Source: Hydractinia symbiolongicarpus (Eukaryota > Cnidaria > Hydrozoa > Anthoathecata > Hydractiniidae). Taken from it: a stretch of 64,000 nt of DNA. Under the pieces are notes generated by a model. It saw only the letters and a list, made by a program, of their open reading frames with translations, was not told the origin of the DNA and ran no database searches. This document shows, piece by piece, positions 44,501-56,956 of the stretch. Both the position numbers and the translations under genes were made by a program. The DNA lies in assembly GCF_029227915.1 (NCBI RefSeq), contig NC_079884.1, positions 23,188,001 through 23,252,000 on the forward strand. The letters run 5' to 3'. The stretch's first letter is position 1, and every line of letters begins with the position of its first letter.

Positions 44501-47500
44501 AAGTTATTTTAATAATGATGATAAATTTGTTGGTATTGTTGGAGGATATTCATCTGCATGTTCTGTGGCAATGCAAGGGGAACTTAAACGTCTTAGTATG
44601 TACTTCTCCTTTTTATAACTTGCACTTGTGGTTTTGTATCTCCTCTGTAATAATAAATTGTATATAATGCTTTTCAATTGATGAAATTGTTCATGGTGAA
44701 AAACCTATAGAAGAATTTTATTTGTTAAAGTACAAAACTTTGGCTTAGGTACACTGTTTATCATTTTACCAAAAACAACTATGTAAGATTTATTTCTGCT
44801 TGTGATGGTCCTTTGTTTCTCGCACCATACCAAAATGGATTAATTCGTGCTGAGAGATTTATTTTGTTGTTATTTTAACTTAACTGTTTTTTTTTGTTTG
44901 ATTTGCAGAATCTGAAATTCCTCAAGTTTCGTACCGCTCACCATCTATTGATTTTTTGGACACCACTACTTATCCATCATTTTTTCGAACCACTTCTAAT
45001 AACAGACAACAGGCGCATGCCATTATTGATATAATAAAGCATTTTCGTTGGAGTCATGTATGTTAATTAATTATTTATTGTGGGTTGTTTATGGGATGCC
45101 TTTTTAGTTAAAAAATTCTTGGTTCTATTCTTGGTTCTTCTGTTAGTTTGGCATGTACCAAGTTCTTTTTAAGAATATGACGACATTTTCTTACCTATTA
45201 AATTTTAAAGTCACATTGATTTCAAAATTACAGAGTCATACATTTTGCATATTTTTAGTGGTACGCATCAACAAAACTTACTGATAAGATCAAATTGGCA
45301 GCTATTACAATGCTTTCTCTAATTACAAATTCTGTGCCCTCAAAATGCGATTTCAAAAGAAATATTTTCTTCTTATATAATAAAATCTGATCTTAAACAT
45401 AACAACACTCCACCCTTTGTGATGTTTCTCTTTGCAATTTCTTGTAATACGCCCACTTAACATGATCTTGGGTAATTTAGTTTTTATTTCAAAGTTGAGA
45501 CAAATCCAAGTTTTTCCCATAATGTTACTTCTCTTTATCTTTGTTAATAGGCATCCATTATCCACACTGATGATTTGTATTATGGGAAAGAACTTAGCGA
45601 TGAGATCATCTCCAAAGCAGCAATATCTGGTATTCTTATCAAGGAGAGAGTTTCATTCACTTCAGGCGACTCCACAGAAAAATTAGATAAAAAATTACAA
45701 GTTGTAAGTTCTTGGTTAAAATCACTATGTGATGTACAATAAGCTGTCATGAAGAAGATCTCACTCATATCGATTTAAACTGTATAACGTGTTCATTATA
45801 TAAGCCTTTTTTATTTAATAGATAAAAACTTCTGGATCTCGCATCAATATAATTGTTGCACAAGGAAAGGATGTGTTCACAATTTTTAATCGCATCAAAG
45901 CTAAGGTAATTTTGTCTTGCTCAATTTTGTTGATGCACTTAAATTTGAGGATGATATTTCCCTCGCTTGTTTTACATATTTTTCTTTGAAACATTTCTTA
46001 GAATATGCATGGCGAGGGATGGGTATGGATAGGAAGTGATGGAGTTACAGAATTGAACCTTGGGTTAAGTGATAGCGTAAATACAACAAGTAGTGGTTTG
46101 ATTGGAACTGCTCCAGCAAGTAAATTTAAAATTGATTGTATTCTAAAACTCATGACACAAATAGTGTATTGCATACGTTGTATGTAATGTTATGTTTGAT
46201 TTTTCTCAGGCTTTACGGGACCAAGCTTTTTAAAGATTGTCATTGCGTGGTATTCTGAAAGCGAAGAAGATTACCCTGGTATTGTCTGGAAAAGTCAAAG
46301 TGTATGTTGTCATAAAATTTACACACAGGGTGAATGCACCTTGTAAAATTCCCTAAAAAACTTAAAATTGAATAGTATTTTATTAATATATTCAGTTTTT
46401 CATCCTAAAGTTTTTACCTCTAATTTAACCCCAGAACCTCTTAAACTTTTCTAAAATTGACCCTGCATGCATATACGTATAACTTAGTATCTATTTAAGA
46501 AAATATTTTGCGTTTTTAGGATCCCAATGTCAGCCCATACGTTGCTCAAGTATATCGTGCTGTTTCAGCATACCACACACTTCTAAACCAATTGGCTGAA
46601 GAAAATGCAATAACAACGGTAAACTTTATATTTTGCTATTGTATCTGTATTTCTTTGCTTTTTTCTTTGAGGATTTATATAACAAAAGGTTTACTAATAA
46701 CCAAAATTTATTGCTCAAATATCAGAAGACCTCATACTATTGTTTTATTTAGACAACACCTGCTAAAACCATTCGAAAGCTGCTTGTGCAAAAGTTAAAA
46801 AAACTCAAAGATGCCAAATCCGCTGTAGACGTAATTTTAGGTATATTATTTCTAACACATGTTATTACCTTTCCAAGAACCGGATTTATGTTTGAATTTC
46901 CATTTTCGAGCATTGTGCAAATAAAATATTTGTTAGACAATTTTTTTCTATTGCCTTAAAGGTAGTGGCTTGTACTTTGATAAAGAAACCGACGACAGGC
47001 CAATATTTGCTATTCGAAACTGTGTTGTAAGTATATTATATGACTCTTGTACTTTTGGCTATTTATCTGTAGGGACCTTATTTTAATCATTTTATTACAT
47101 GAATCGATTTTCTTCAGGATGGAAAATGCAAAGATGTTGGTTCTTGGAATGCCAACAAATTAACCAAAATACATTTGCTCTCCACTCCAACCAATCAAAT
47201 AATTTGGCCTGGTGGTGGTTCTCAAACCCCAACAGATAAGGGTAAACCAGGAAAAGCCTTGTTTCGGTTAGCGTTCGTTGCCCCAACTAATCAAGCTCTT
47301 GGCACGCTATCAGAATATGGTCGTGAGCTTGTATCAGCATTTAAAGTTGCAATTGATATCATTAATAATGATAAAATATATCAAGTAGAACTGGATGGCA
47401 TTATAAAAGACGAAGGGCTAGATGGTATGGACTCATGTGATATTGTTGGACAGGAAATCAAAAATTTAGACTTGGTTGGAGTGGTTGGAGCCTATAGATC

Positions 47501-50500
47501 TCAATGTTCCATTAAACTTCATAAAGTATTAGGTGTGTAGCTTTAGCTGATAATTATTATTTGCATACCTTGACCATTCTTAGGTGTAGGGATCACCAAA
47601 CTTTTGCATACATGTGTTTTTTTTTCTTAGAATCAAAAATGATACCAATTGTTTCATATGCTTCTCCTGCTGCTATACTATCAAATAAAACTGAATACAA
47701 AAATTTCTTTCGACTCTCACCGTCTGATAAACATCAAAGTGAAATACTCAAGCAGATTGTTCGAAAGTATGGATTCAAAGAGGTAAGGTGCTTGCTTTAT
47801 TTTCCTTCCTTATTTCTATTTATTCGTTGTTTAAAACCACGTGTTGTTTCCAGGTCTCCACGTTGTATTCTGACGAGATTTCATCAAAGGGAATTGCAAA
47901 ACATTTTGAAAAACTTATCAAAGACGATACTGTCACTCTGACAGCTTCAGTTGAATTTCCACAACACTCCCACTCGAGTGTATTGAGGACCTATGTGGAG
48001 AAGGTAATAAATCTTTTTCGTCAACAATTTTTTTATATGGAATTATTTCTATTTAGTTATATTTTAATGTGGTAATCACTTTCTTCATATTTTTGTAGAT
48101 CAGACAATCTGGTTCTCGAGTTATTCTCGTGTCCGCGTTGCCAAAAGATGCGACTTTATTGCAACAAATTATCAAAGAATTAAACATGGCTGGCCAAGGA
48201 TGGATTTGGTTGGGATCTGACGGTGCGACAACCTTAAATTTTCCTAAAAACTCTGACGTGGCTAAAGAATTAGAAGGCATGCTTGGTATTAATCCAAAGA
48301 AGGGAGATGGTGCTTTGTATTACAACATGTTGTCCACATGGTTACGTAAAGATAAATTACAATATCCTGGAATAGTCCACACGTCATCGGTAATTTCATT
48401 TAGCAATTTTTCTATAAATTCAGTTTAAACGTCACTTCAGATACCCTATAAGCAAAACAATAGTTATTTGAGATTTCTATTTCGCGATTTTTAATTCCGC
48501 AATTGGGATTTCAAATTTTTTTATTCCTCCTTTTTGCCCGATTCTTAAGGTCACAAACTCTAATTGCGCGCTCTTTCCTACCGAATTTATATAACAACTA
48601 GCCAGTGGCTCGTAGAAAGATCCACATTTTCCGTTCTTTATACGTGTGTCCTGCTACTTGAGGTACCATATTGAGCAGAGGCAGACAGAATACGGCTATT
48701 ATGTGTTTATTTCTACATCATCAGGGTGATTCATCTCTGCCATACACAGCGCAAGTGTTTGATGCGGTCAACGGTATCGCTTTGGCATTATCTGATTTGG
48801 TATCAAGAAAATTGATTTCACACAAGTCGGATGCGCTCACAGTACGGAAAGTGCTTAGCGAGAAGTTACGAAGTTACAACAGCGCCGAAAATGGCTACTT
48901 AAGCGCGACTGGAACGACAACTAAGGTTTATTTTGATGCAAAACAAGATGGACCTTTATCATTGGATGTAGTTAATTTATTGGTAAGTGGGAATATTTTA
49001 CATACGTTTGGCTAAAGTGACAAAGAAAACATCTATTTTGCTACAAAAAAGACTTTGTGAACAACAACTTATGCTACTGAATGTACAGTTGGTGTATTGG
49101 AAACTTTGTTTTAGTTTTTCACCCTTTTAGAATAGTCTTTTTATTGTGCATTACTTAAGCAAGCCGAAAAACGCCTAACTATTACATTATAGGATGCCAA
49201 ATGGAAAACAATAGGCAAGTTCACCGACGATAATAAATATATTCAGTTTATCACCGATCCAATATTTCCCGGTGGTACCACAATCCCCGTTGTTGGTGCT
49301 GGTAAAGTGAGATATCAAGTGGCTGCGTTTCTGCCGAAAAACAAAAAACTCGGATCACTCGCTGAATTGGGACAGCTATGGGTAAGTTTTCTAATAAATT
49401 GGTATTCTTATTTTGTATTTGTTTGTCGGACTGGTTGTTTCTGTTCTTCTTACTCTTGCATTATTTTGTTTTATATGGCATTATTTGTTATCTAGGAATC
49501 TGCATTGAAATCGGTCGTCAGTTGGGTGAACAACAATGATACTTTGACTGTCGGTTTCGACTTGACGACTTACGATACCGGAATTTCGTCGGAAAACTGC
49601 TCTTTTCTTGCGCAGGTAAGCGATGCCTTTTTCGATTTAAAAGCAATGGCCACTTGACGAGAATTTCAGGAATTTTGTCAGGATGTCGGGAAAAAATCGC
49701 AATTATCAGCAATTTCTTTGGTTAAATGCTAAATCGGAACTAATTTCGTTTTTCAAAATGTTTGCGCGATTGAATTAAAAGAAAGGAGAAGAACATTATT
49801 TTTGCAACAAGTATCTCTCCAATTTTGGCAACTTTAAACTAACAGTTGTGTTTTGATATTAAAGGTTCCCATTTTTATTTTTAGCAATTACCGAGCAATG
49901 TTGATATCATCATTGGTCCTGCCCGTTCTAAATGCACCGCGATGTTGTACAACAAAATAGCAAGTCGCGGTGTCCCTGTGTTTACCTACGCATCCACGTC
50001 ATCAGTGCTCTCCAAGAAATCTTTGTACCCTAATTTGTTTCGACTATGCCCATCAGATACTCACCAGGCCTCAGCTTTGTCAGATTTGTTCGAGAGATAT
50101 TCCTGGGAGAAAATTGGTATTATAGCTGAAGAGGGTTTGTACGGGGAAGAGTTAGCGGCGGATATTGAAACATTACTGAGGAGGAGACAGATTAAAGTGA
50201 CTACGAAACAAACATTTAAACCGTCTGAACCCAGCCTCAAAAAGCAAATGGCTGCGGTAAGAAATACAGCTGTCAAATATAGCGTTAAAACATTTCGTCT
50301 TACTCTTATATGAAATATAAAGAACGAGAAGACTTATTTTAATTCAGCTGTGTTGTTTTTGTTATTTAGTTAAAACAAGCTGGTTCGGCAGTTAATCTGG
50401 TCATTGCAAACCCAAGAGAAGCAGTACGGTTATATCAAGAAGCTTTTGAGCTGGTAGGTAGAAATTTCTCATTCTTATTCTTTTTTTTCACAGAATAGGT

Positions 50501-53091
50501 CCTGCAAACACCTCAATACTCCTAGAAATGAAATAATCCTGGATAACGCTTTAAAAGTTTCATTAAGCCGAATCTACACTGCACGATATTCGCAACGATT
50601 TTTGTGACGAAATGTAGAAACCAATTCAACTTTTCGTCATAACGAAAATCAAATTCGAGTATTGATGACGATCGTCGTAAAAATCGTCCCGTGTAGGTTC
50701 GCTTTTAATAGATAAATCTGTTTATTGACTCTCCTTGATCACTGTTTGAAAAGGTCAAAAAACAACAAGAAAGCTCCTAGAAAAAAATAAGTGGCGCATT
50801 TTTGTGACGCACATTTTAAGGGTATCACACACACATGGTTTTATCTTTTCTTCTTCTTATGTTATCTTGTCACCTTATAGCGAATGGTTGGTAAAGGCTG
50901 GACATGGATTGGCTCCGACGGCGCAACTGCGACAATGTTTAAAAGTACAAATAACTTACAACGTGCCATGCAAGGTATGGTTGGCTTTCGTCCGAAAGCT
51001 GGCTCGGGAAAGTTATTTCATGATATATTCACTGAATGGCTACAATCAAACCCAATGGCTGACAAGCAAGTATGTAGCTACTATTATTCATATATTAAGT
51101 CTGGCAAGGAATGAGGAAAACGAGCGCGGTATTAGGAAATTTTGTAATTGTGTTAACAATTGCTTTGTATTTATTCCGATCAGTTGAGATGCGTCCTATA
51201 GTGCTAAAACTTAGAATGACTTGCGTCATATTTATTCTCTATTAGATTTTGTAGCGCATACCAGTTATTTATTGGAACCCCTGTGTTTTTTATTCTAGTT
51301 ACCGTACCTCTCTCAAATATTTGATTCCATTTTGTTGCCGTCAATTGCTCTTCACAGGCTTCACAAAGAGAAGAAGATAACAGCTGTAAGTATACAATCT
51401 TGAACTCGCTTGTTCTGTCTGTGTTCTTTTGTCGCTGTTGTACTTATATAATCTTGAATCTCGAATAATCTCGTTTAGCTGATGCAACTAAACGATCTTC
51501 TTTACACTTGTGCTAAGGAGCTTTGCCTTGATAATTTCAAGGCTAATAATGATACACGCATGTGGAAGTTGGGTTGTATCTTAAAGCTTCTTTGTATGTA
51601 CGACCACAAATGTTTTCTCTTTTAGAAAGTATCAAAAGTAGAAGCTAGAATGTACCTTCTGAGTCAGCTTAGGGGAATGACGGACAGTTCTAAAAGTTTT
51701 GCGAGTACAACTAATCAAAGGTTATACTTCGACTCCTACCAGGACGTGACCACAGCTTATGACTTGGTTAACTTAAATGTGAGGATGTGTTTCACACTTA
51801 TTTTTGGTTATGCATTAGTTTAATTACTTTTCCGTTACAATTTGTCGATTTTATTTCCATAGGGTGACAAATGGGTAACTGTAGGTAGCTATGACAACGG
51901 CGAGTTAGACATTACCAGGTAAATACTAAGCTGTGCAAAAACGATTTTTTTATTTACATCCATAAAGAATTGATATATCAGATTTGTATATTTTTGTTAT
52001 TTTAGCAGTGTCATATGGCCAGGTGGCTCCCGCACAGTCCCTCCTTCGGATCAGCCAAGGTTAGTTCGACTATGAGTAGTCTTTGTTTAGGAAACACGAT
52101 GTTTCTTAGCGTCAGCCTGAGATTATAGATACTTTCAACTGCGAACTTGCAAATTGTTGTAAAATTGAAAAAGTAAATTGATGGATTGGCAGGGCTCTTG
52201 CTGAAAATAATTTTAAGGGTAGGGGTCTATAAATTGCTATGCTATAAATTTTCAGAAAAAAGTTAGGTAAAATTCCGAGTTGAACCTCAAAGTATGTTTC
52301 TTGTAGGTAAAAAGAACGTGTACCACCAGAATTAATAAGCGGTTTCCTTTCTTTTCTCTGCCTTGCTTAGTGTCTTATCTAAGTTATTCTCATTATTGTC
52401 TTATTGATTTTGTTTTTAGTAATGGGAACGGCAACTATGGAAAGGTGGAAGAAGATGGCGGCACATCAAATGGTTTGATTGTGTTAGCGGTCGTATTTAG
52501 TATCTTTGGTGTGTTGGTCATCATTTTTATGATTTATATTGTTCGTAGAGTTCGATACAGACATTTATATATGCAGGTAAGTTTAACCATGGATGGTGAA
52601 TTTAGAAAGCGCTAATTACGATTTCTAATATTACGTATTTTTTATTCAAGTACCTTCAGGGTAAGAAATAGTGTGAGAATAAAAGCGTACTGCGTAAATA
52701 AAATCCGCATAAACGCCAAAACAATGGTAATTTGCACGGAAAACACAAATTCAAGATCGCTGTAATAAATTCCGCAATTTTTATCCGTGTTAAAAATTCT
52801 AACAAATTAATTACGCCCGTACCTATAATTTTTGAGGGCCTAAATGCTCTAAATAATTCCTTACTTTTTTTGCATTTTAGTAGTTGCTGAAACTTAAAGT
52901 TTAAAGGGACCTATACTTTTCAATGTCTTCTGTTTTAGAGCGATTTAAATCAAGGAGGTGTGTTCTCGGTTCTGTATGGTCACACTGTAAATAGACCAGG
53001 AGTGAACTTGCTGCCTCCTCAAACAGCAACCAATGGCCATATCAAAAAGGAGACGGAGCTGAACGATCCCATGATTCCAAGGCATGTGTGA
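41595..53091 (+). CDS. single-pass receptor with three tandem Venus-flytrap domains
   Basis: 28 exons: 41595-41643, 43872-43975, 44192-44270, 44449-44595, 44909-45057, 45551-45703, 45822-45905, 46002-46119, 46210-46301, 46520-46618, 46753-46840, 46962-47026, 47118-47532, 47631-47782, 47854-48003, 48099-48389, 48725-48982, 49193-49381, 49496-49615, 49885-50256, 50370-50453, 50881-51069, 51299-51385, 51626-51778, 51863-51918, 52006-52059, 52420-52576 and 52939-53091. All join in frame to 1368 aa. Seen: a signal peptide (1-17), then three ANF-receptor/periplasmic-binding type 1 domains at about 20-440, 457-868 and 870-1255. Each has a cysteine loop (GGYSSACS 109, GAYRSQCS 533, GPARSKCT 945), a GSDG motif (266, 687, 1097) and a closing PGG linker. 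One membrane helix spans 1285-1307, and a 61-residue tail without a kinase, cyclase or GPCR segment follows. Known: such domains bind amino acids, peptides or small ligands in GABA-B, glutamate and natriuretic receptors. The ligand here is unknown. Confidence 0.92.
50564..50709. repeat. about 146-bp MITE in a receptor intron
   Basis: TAAGCCGAATCTACACTGCA at the left is inversely matched by CGTGTAGGTTCGCTTTTA at the right. Inner arms CGATTTTTGTGACG/CGTCGTAAAAATCG pair too. It lies in the intron between receptor exons 21 and 22. A TAA/TTA flank hints at Harbinger mobilisation. Confidence 0.7.
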
Positions 53092-54656
53092 CCACGATTT
53101 ACATTGAATGTAAAACAAATAGGCTAATCATAGCGATATCGGTAACGAAATGTTGTAAACGTTCCGTTTGTAACACACCGAAAATTAGCTATACTATATC
53201 GTCTCTGGACGAAAATGAGGAAACACTTTGGAATGTATTATGTATAACTTATCAAGGACAAGCTGGTATGTTTGACCAATGAGATGATGAAATCAATTAA
53301 ATTTAGTGTTTATTCAAGAATAACATTTAGAATGTATCCGTGTTACAGAAAGCACGAAATATTCAGCATTGCAATCCAGTGTATATATGTTGCGTTTCGT
53401 CGTAATTATTTATATAGTTAGATATACAAAATTTTTACAATTTTTTTTGTCATTTTCTTGTTTGTAAATAATTTTGTGTTATTTTAGTTATTATTTTTCC
53501 TCTTGATGTATTTTTAAGTCGAAAATATTTTTATTATATATTTTTTTTTGATTCCTAGACCCGAGGAAATTTGTACTTTCAAATTACCTGTTGATAAAAA
53601 ATAGTTCCGTCTCTCCGTCACTTCATCGGGTAACCCGTGCTTTGCCACAATAGAGCACCGTAGGACTGTATATTTGCTTATTTATTTCAAAGTTTAATTT
53701 TGAACGGCATTGTATATTTTATTTTTATAAAATCGTGTTCGCCATGCATAGATAATTTTCTACTCTATTTCAAAAGAAAAAAATATAATTCAAAAATAAT
53801 AAATAGTTGAACGTTGTATTTGTTTGTCACTGTCACACTGTTGTATTGCACTGTCACTGTTCGCTTCATATAAACGCTTCCTTTTATTAGACGACCCCCC
53901 TCCCCCTCCATTTAGATTAAACGTTTCCCCTATAACAAAATTTCTCTTCCATTAGATACGAAAACAGAAAAAATATAGGTTTAAGAAAGTTCATTCCCCA
54001 CCACCTAGCCCTTAACCTAACATTAAAAAATAATTGGAAACGTCCCTAGCGTTGAGGCATAGCTGTGTGCCCTGCATGTAATGTGTAACAAAATGCACCT
54101 TTCAATCTTGTCTTTCATGGAAAATTATTGTTCTAAATATTAGACCTAAATCTAAGAATCAGCAGAAAGTTAAAGCAGTTTCCACAAAAGGTAGCAAAAC
54201 AAAAATACTTTTATTTTCTATTCGCTTTGCTGAACCGAAAATAACCTTGTTTATTTTCAAAACTCCATACGCGGTATTTAGTAGTGTTTTTTCAGTAATC
54301 GATTTTGGTCGAATTGGTCCTAAGAAGAGAAAAAAAGAATTTCCTTTCAACAAACATTTGCGCATTGGGCAAAAAATATCATGTAATGGCTGACAGTGAA
54401 ATTGTAACAATTTTACACATATCAACCAAAAAAATGTCTGTTTTCCAGAAACTATGTAAAAACTTAAAAGTTTACAAGGGGCTATTTGAGAATTGGTCAT
54501 CATTTAGGTCAAAAATAAAAAGTCTACAAAAACACCCGTTAACATTTGATTTAGTTTTAATTAGGCTTATGCTATGGGAAAATAACATTTAATACCAAGG
54601 CAGGTCCTACTTTTTCGTACATTTTGCACCATTTGTACAACTCTCTTGAAAAATTT
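53092..54656. other. receptor 3' flank, no gene recognised
   Basis: AT-rich with oligo-T runs. Presumably receptor 3' UTR at first, then intergenic. The frame at 54305-54592 has no recognisable content. Confidence 0.5.
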
Positions 54657-56247
54657 AGTGTCGGACGGAAATTTTCATTATAGCCTTTTACCGGCGTTTC
54701 TTTTTAAAAAAGAAGTTTTTGAACGTCTCAAATCTGTTTGAGTTGGAGGAGGGATTAAAAAACTGTCCAAAAAAGATAAATAATTAAAAAAATAGATTGA
54801 AATAAAGCTGTTTTAATTAAAGTGCGTCCAATAAAAATGAATACTTTCAAGAACTTCTAAAAACACAAAACTTTGAATATTTTTCACGGTTTATAAGAAA
54901 GCTTATTAAAACCGAAATTGTTGCTAAGTATCAATTAAACCCTTTCGGAGAAAAGAAACACAGATAATACATCCATAACTTGTCAAGATTTTTCAATGTG
55001 AAGACTATTTTAAAGCGATTCCTTTTTTTTCGTCCGACACTAAAATAAATAATGTCACTCCATTGCTCTTTAAGCTATTTTAGAACTTTCGAACGTCGTT
55101 CGAATGATCGAATGTTTATTTTTTTAAATCATTCACGTCTTTTTGCTGACATTTAAAATGGAGCCAACCGAAAATGCGTCGTCTGTCTCGTCAGCAATGT
55201 CTCATTCTTCTACGACCAATGAAAATGCACCAGCCATTATTAAAAAACGTGGTAAGTTTTTTTTAAACACGTAGCCTAAGTTTTCTTAGATATCATAGAT
55301 TTCTTGTATTATATATTATTTATTGCTGAACCAAATAATCCTTTTTAACTGTTTTACTATCAGAACATGATGAAAAGACTTATTCATTCCGTCCAACACT
55401 AAAATACCATTATGTGTGTCATAATGAATCTGTCGCGATTCGATTGTTCTCTTTTTCATAAATTTAATTTTTTTTCTAGGTCGTCCAAGAAAGGGTGAGC
55501 TTTCCATGACGAACTCTCAAAAATGTAAAAATTATCGAGCAAAGAATAACACAATTGAAAAGAAGAAAACCGAGGCGCTACGAAAAAAGATTTGGCGCCA
55601 AAATCTCAAGAACAATCCTTCAGACTATGAACGTTACAAAGTATCGGAACGTCATCGCAAACTAAAGAAAGCACAAGCAACAGCGGTCCAACAAATTGAA
55701 GACGCATCTATCGAACCTACCAGCAGTAACGATTCGACCCTGAGCACCAGTTCTATAGAAGACATCGATTCTACCGAAAACACAAATGGTATCGACTCAG
55801 AAAGTCCCACAAGCTCCCAATCATGTCGTTCCTCATCACCATCGTCGTCATCTACCTCAAGTTCCCCAATTCAGCTTCCGTCTGACACTTTATTCCATTG
55901 CTGAAGAAATTTGTTAATATACAAAGTTCAAAAATTGTAAAATTTTCCAAATACTGTTCAAAAGAAAGAGGAACGTTTCAGTACAAATATATATCTCTAC
56001 TGCATCTTTCTTTCTCTTACTTTCGATGAAAGTGAATCGAAATTTTCAAAAGTTCTTTTTTTATCGATTTCGTCCGACACTAAAATCAAACTCTAAATCC
56101 TTCCCCGTCAATATCTAGTATGATCACATCCTTTTTACCCAAACTAAACCAGCCCTCAGGCAATAGAATAAACGCATAGGGAAACCGTAATTATTTGCAG
56201 ATTGTTTTTTATAGCCTATTCAAGTATCGATTTTTCCGTCCGACACT
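54657..56247. mobile_element. 1.6-kb TIR element carrying an AT-hook gene
   Basis: The left end AGTGTCGGACGGAAA (54657) is exactly mirrored by TTTCCGTCCGACACT ending at 56247. Three more copies of the end motif, CGTCCGACACTAAAAT or one base from it, lie inside at 55031, 55389 and 56071, all in the orientation of the right end. The only gene is a two-exon AT-hook protein. Flanking bases are T-rich, so the target duplication (perhaps TTT) is unclear. No transposase is visible, so it is either non-autonomous or of an unrecognised type. Confidence 0.6.
55158..55904 (+). CDS. small AT-hook basic protein
   Basis: Exon 1 is 55158-55251 (donor G|GTAAG) and exon 2 is 55480-55904 (acceptor TTCTAG). 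Together they give 172 aa. Seen: a Ser/Asn-rich start with many small residues; KKRGRPRKGE, an AT-hook at about 29-38, interrupted by the intron exactly between Arg and Gly-Arg-Pro; a basic helical region at about 45-100 (YRAK..., RKKIWRQ, YERYKVSERHRK); then a Ser/Thr-rich acidic tail. Function not known. It probably binds AT-rich DNA, perhaps the repeated end motif around it. It could instead be a host gene that happens to sit between repeats. Confidence 0.7.
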
Positions 56248-56956
56248 TTTTTAATAAAAAAATAGCCCCACAAGGAGATTTCTGTTTAACTTTTTTTAAC
56301 AACACCATTGTCTTTAGTACTTTTAAAAAGAAGAGTTTCAAATAGCCTAATTCACCTGAATCTCTCAATTCCAATATTCTTCTTCGTCGCACCTTCTGTA
56401 CTGAATACGCTACTGTTTAATTCTCAACAGGTCATAGCATTCAACTGCGGTGTATATTGAGAATAGTTTAACATACTGTACAAACAAAATGGTGGAACAT
56501 ATGAAACAAACTGAGAGGTATTACTTCAAACAATTTGATCGAAAAATATGACAAATTAGGCGTATCGTTTCGTGCCGAATGCCAAAACATAAACATTGTT
56601 GCATGTTTTGCATATTTAAATAAGAACAATGCAGATTTTGTAAAATTTTTGTGTTTATTTTCTGCATCTTTTTTATCCATGTGGTGTGGTGTCAAAATGT
56701 ATTTCACTTTCTTGATGCGCGAGCAATAATATCTGTCTTTCAATTTGTCGACCTTAATTTTTGCAAATCGCCTTCAATATTCGCAGAACTATGTATCATC
56801 TATTTGTCTTCCAATCTGTCGACATTACTTATTGCAAATTGCTTCAATATTCGCAAAAATTGTGTATCATCTGAACGTAACCGTTGTTGTTTAGGTTCAA
56901 GACATGGAGAAGAAACATGTAACAGAAAGAACTTGATCAAACAAGCAATTTCCATA
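56248..56956. other. non-coding upstream of the silk-like gene
   Basis: AT-rich. TTTGTCGACCTTAATTTTTG and its near copy (CTGTCGACATTACTTATTG) about 70 bp later form a short imperfect direct repeat at 56735-56860. The promoter of the next gene should lie here. Confidence 0.4.

Noticed and set aside
41595-53091. GABA-B-type GPCR or receptor guanylate cyclase
   Set aside because: Only one membrane helix is found after the flytrap domains, and the tail of 61 residues has no 7TM, kinase-like or cyclase segment.
53088-53282. Extra coding exon after the receptor
   Set aside because: It starts in another frame inside the receptor stop context and reads through probable 3' UTR.
54305-54592. 95-residue frame as a gene or exon
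   Set aside because: No recognisable content, and no splice sites linking it to the receptor or the AT-hook gene.
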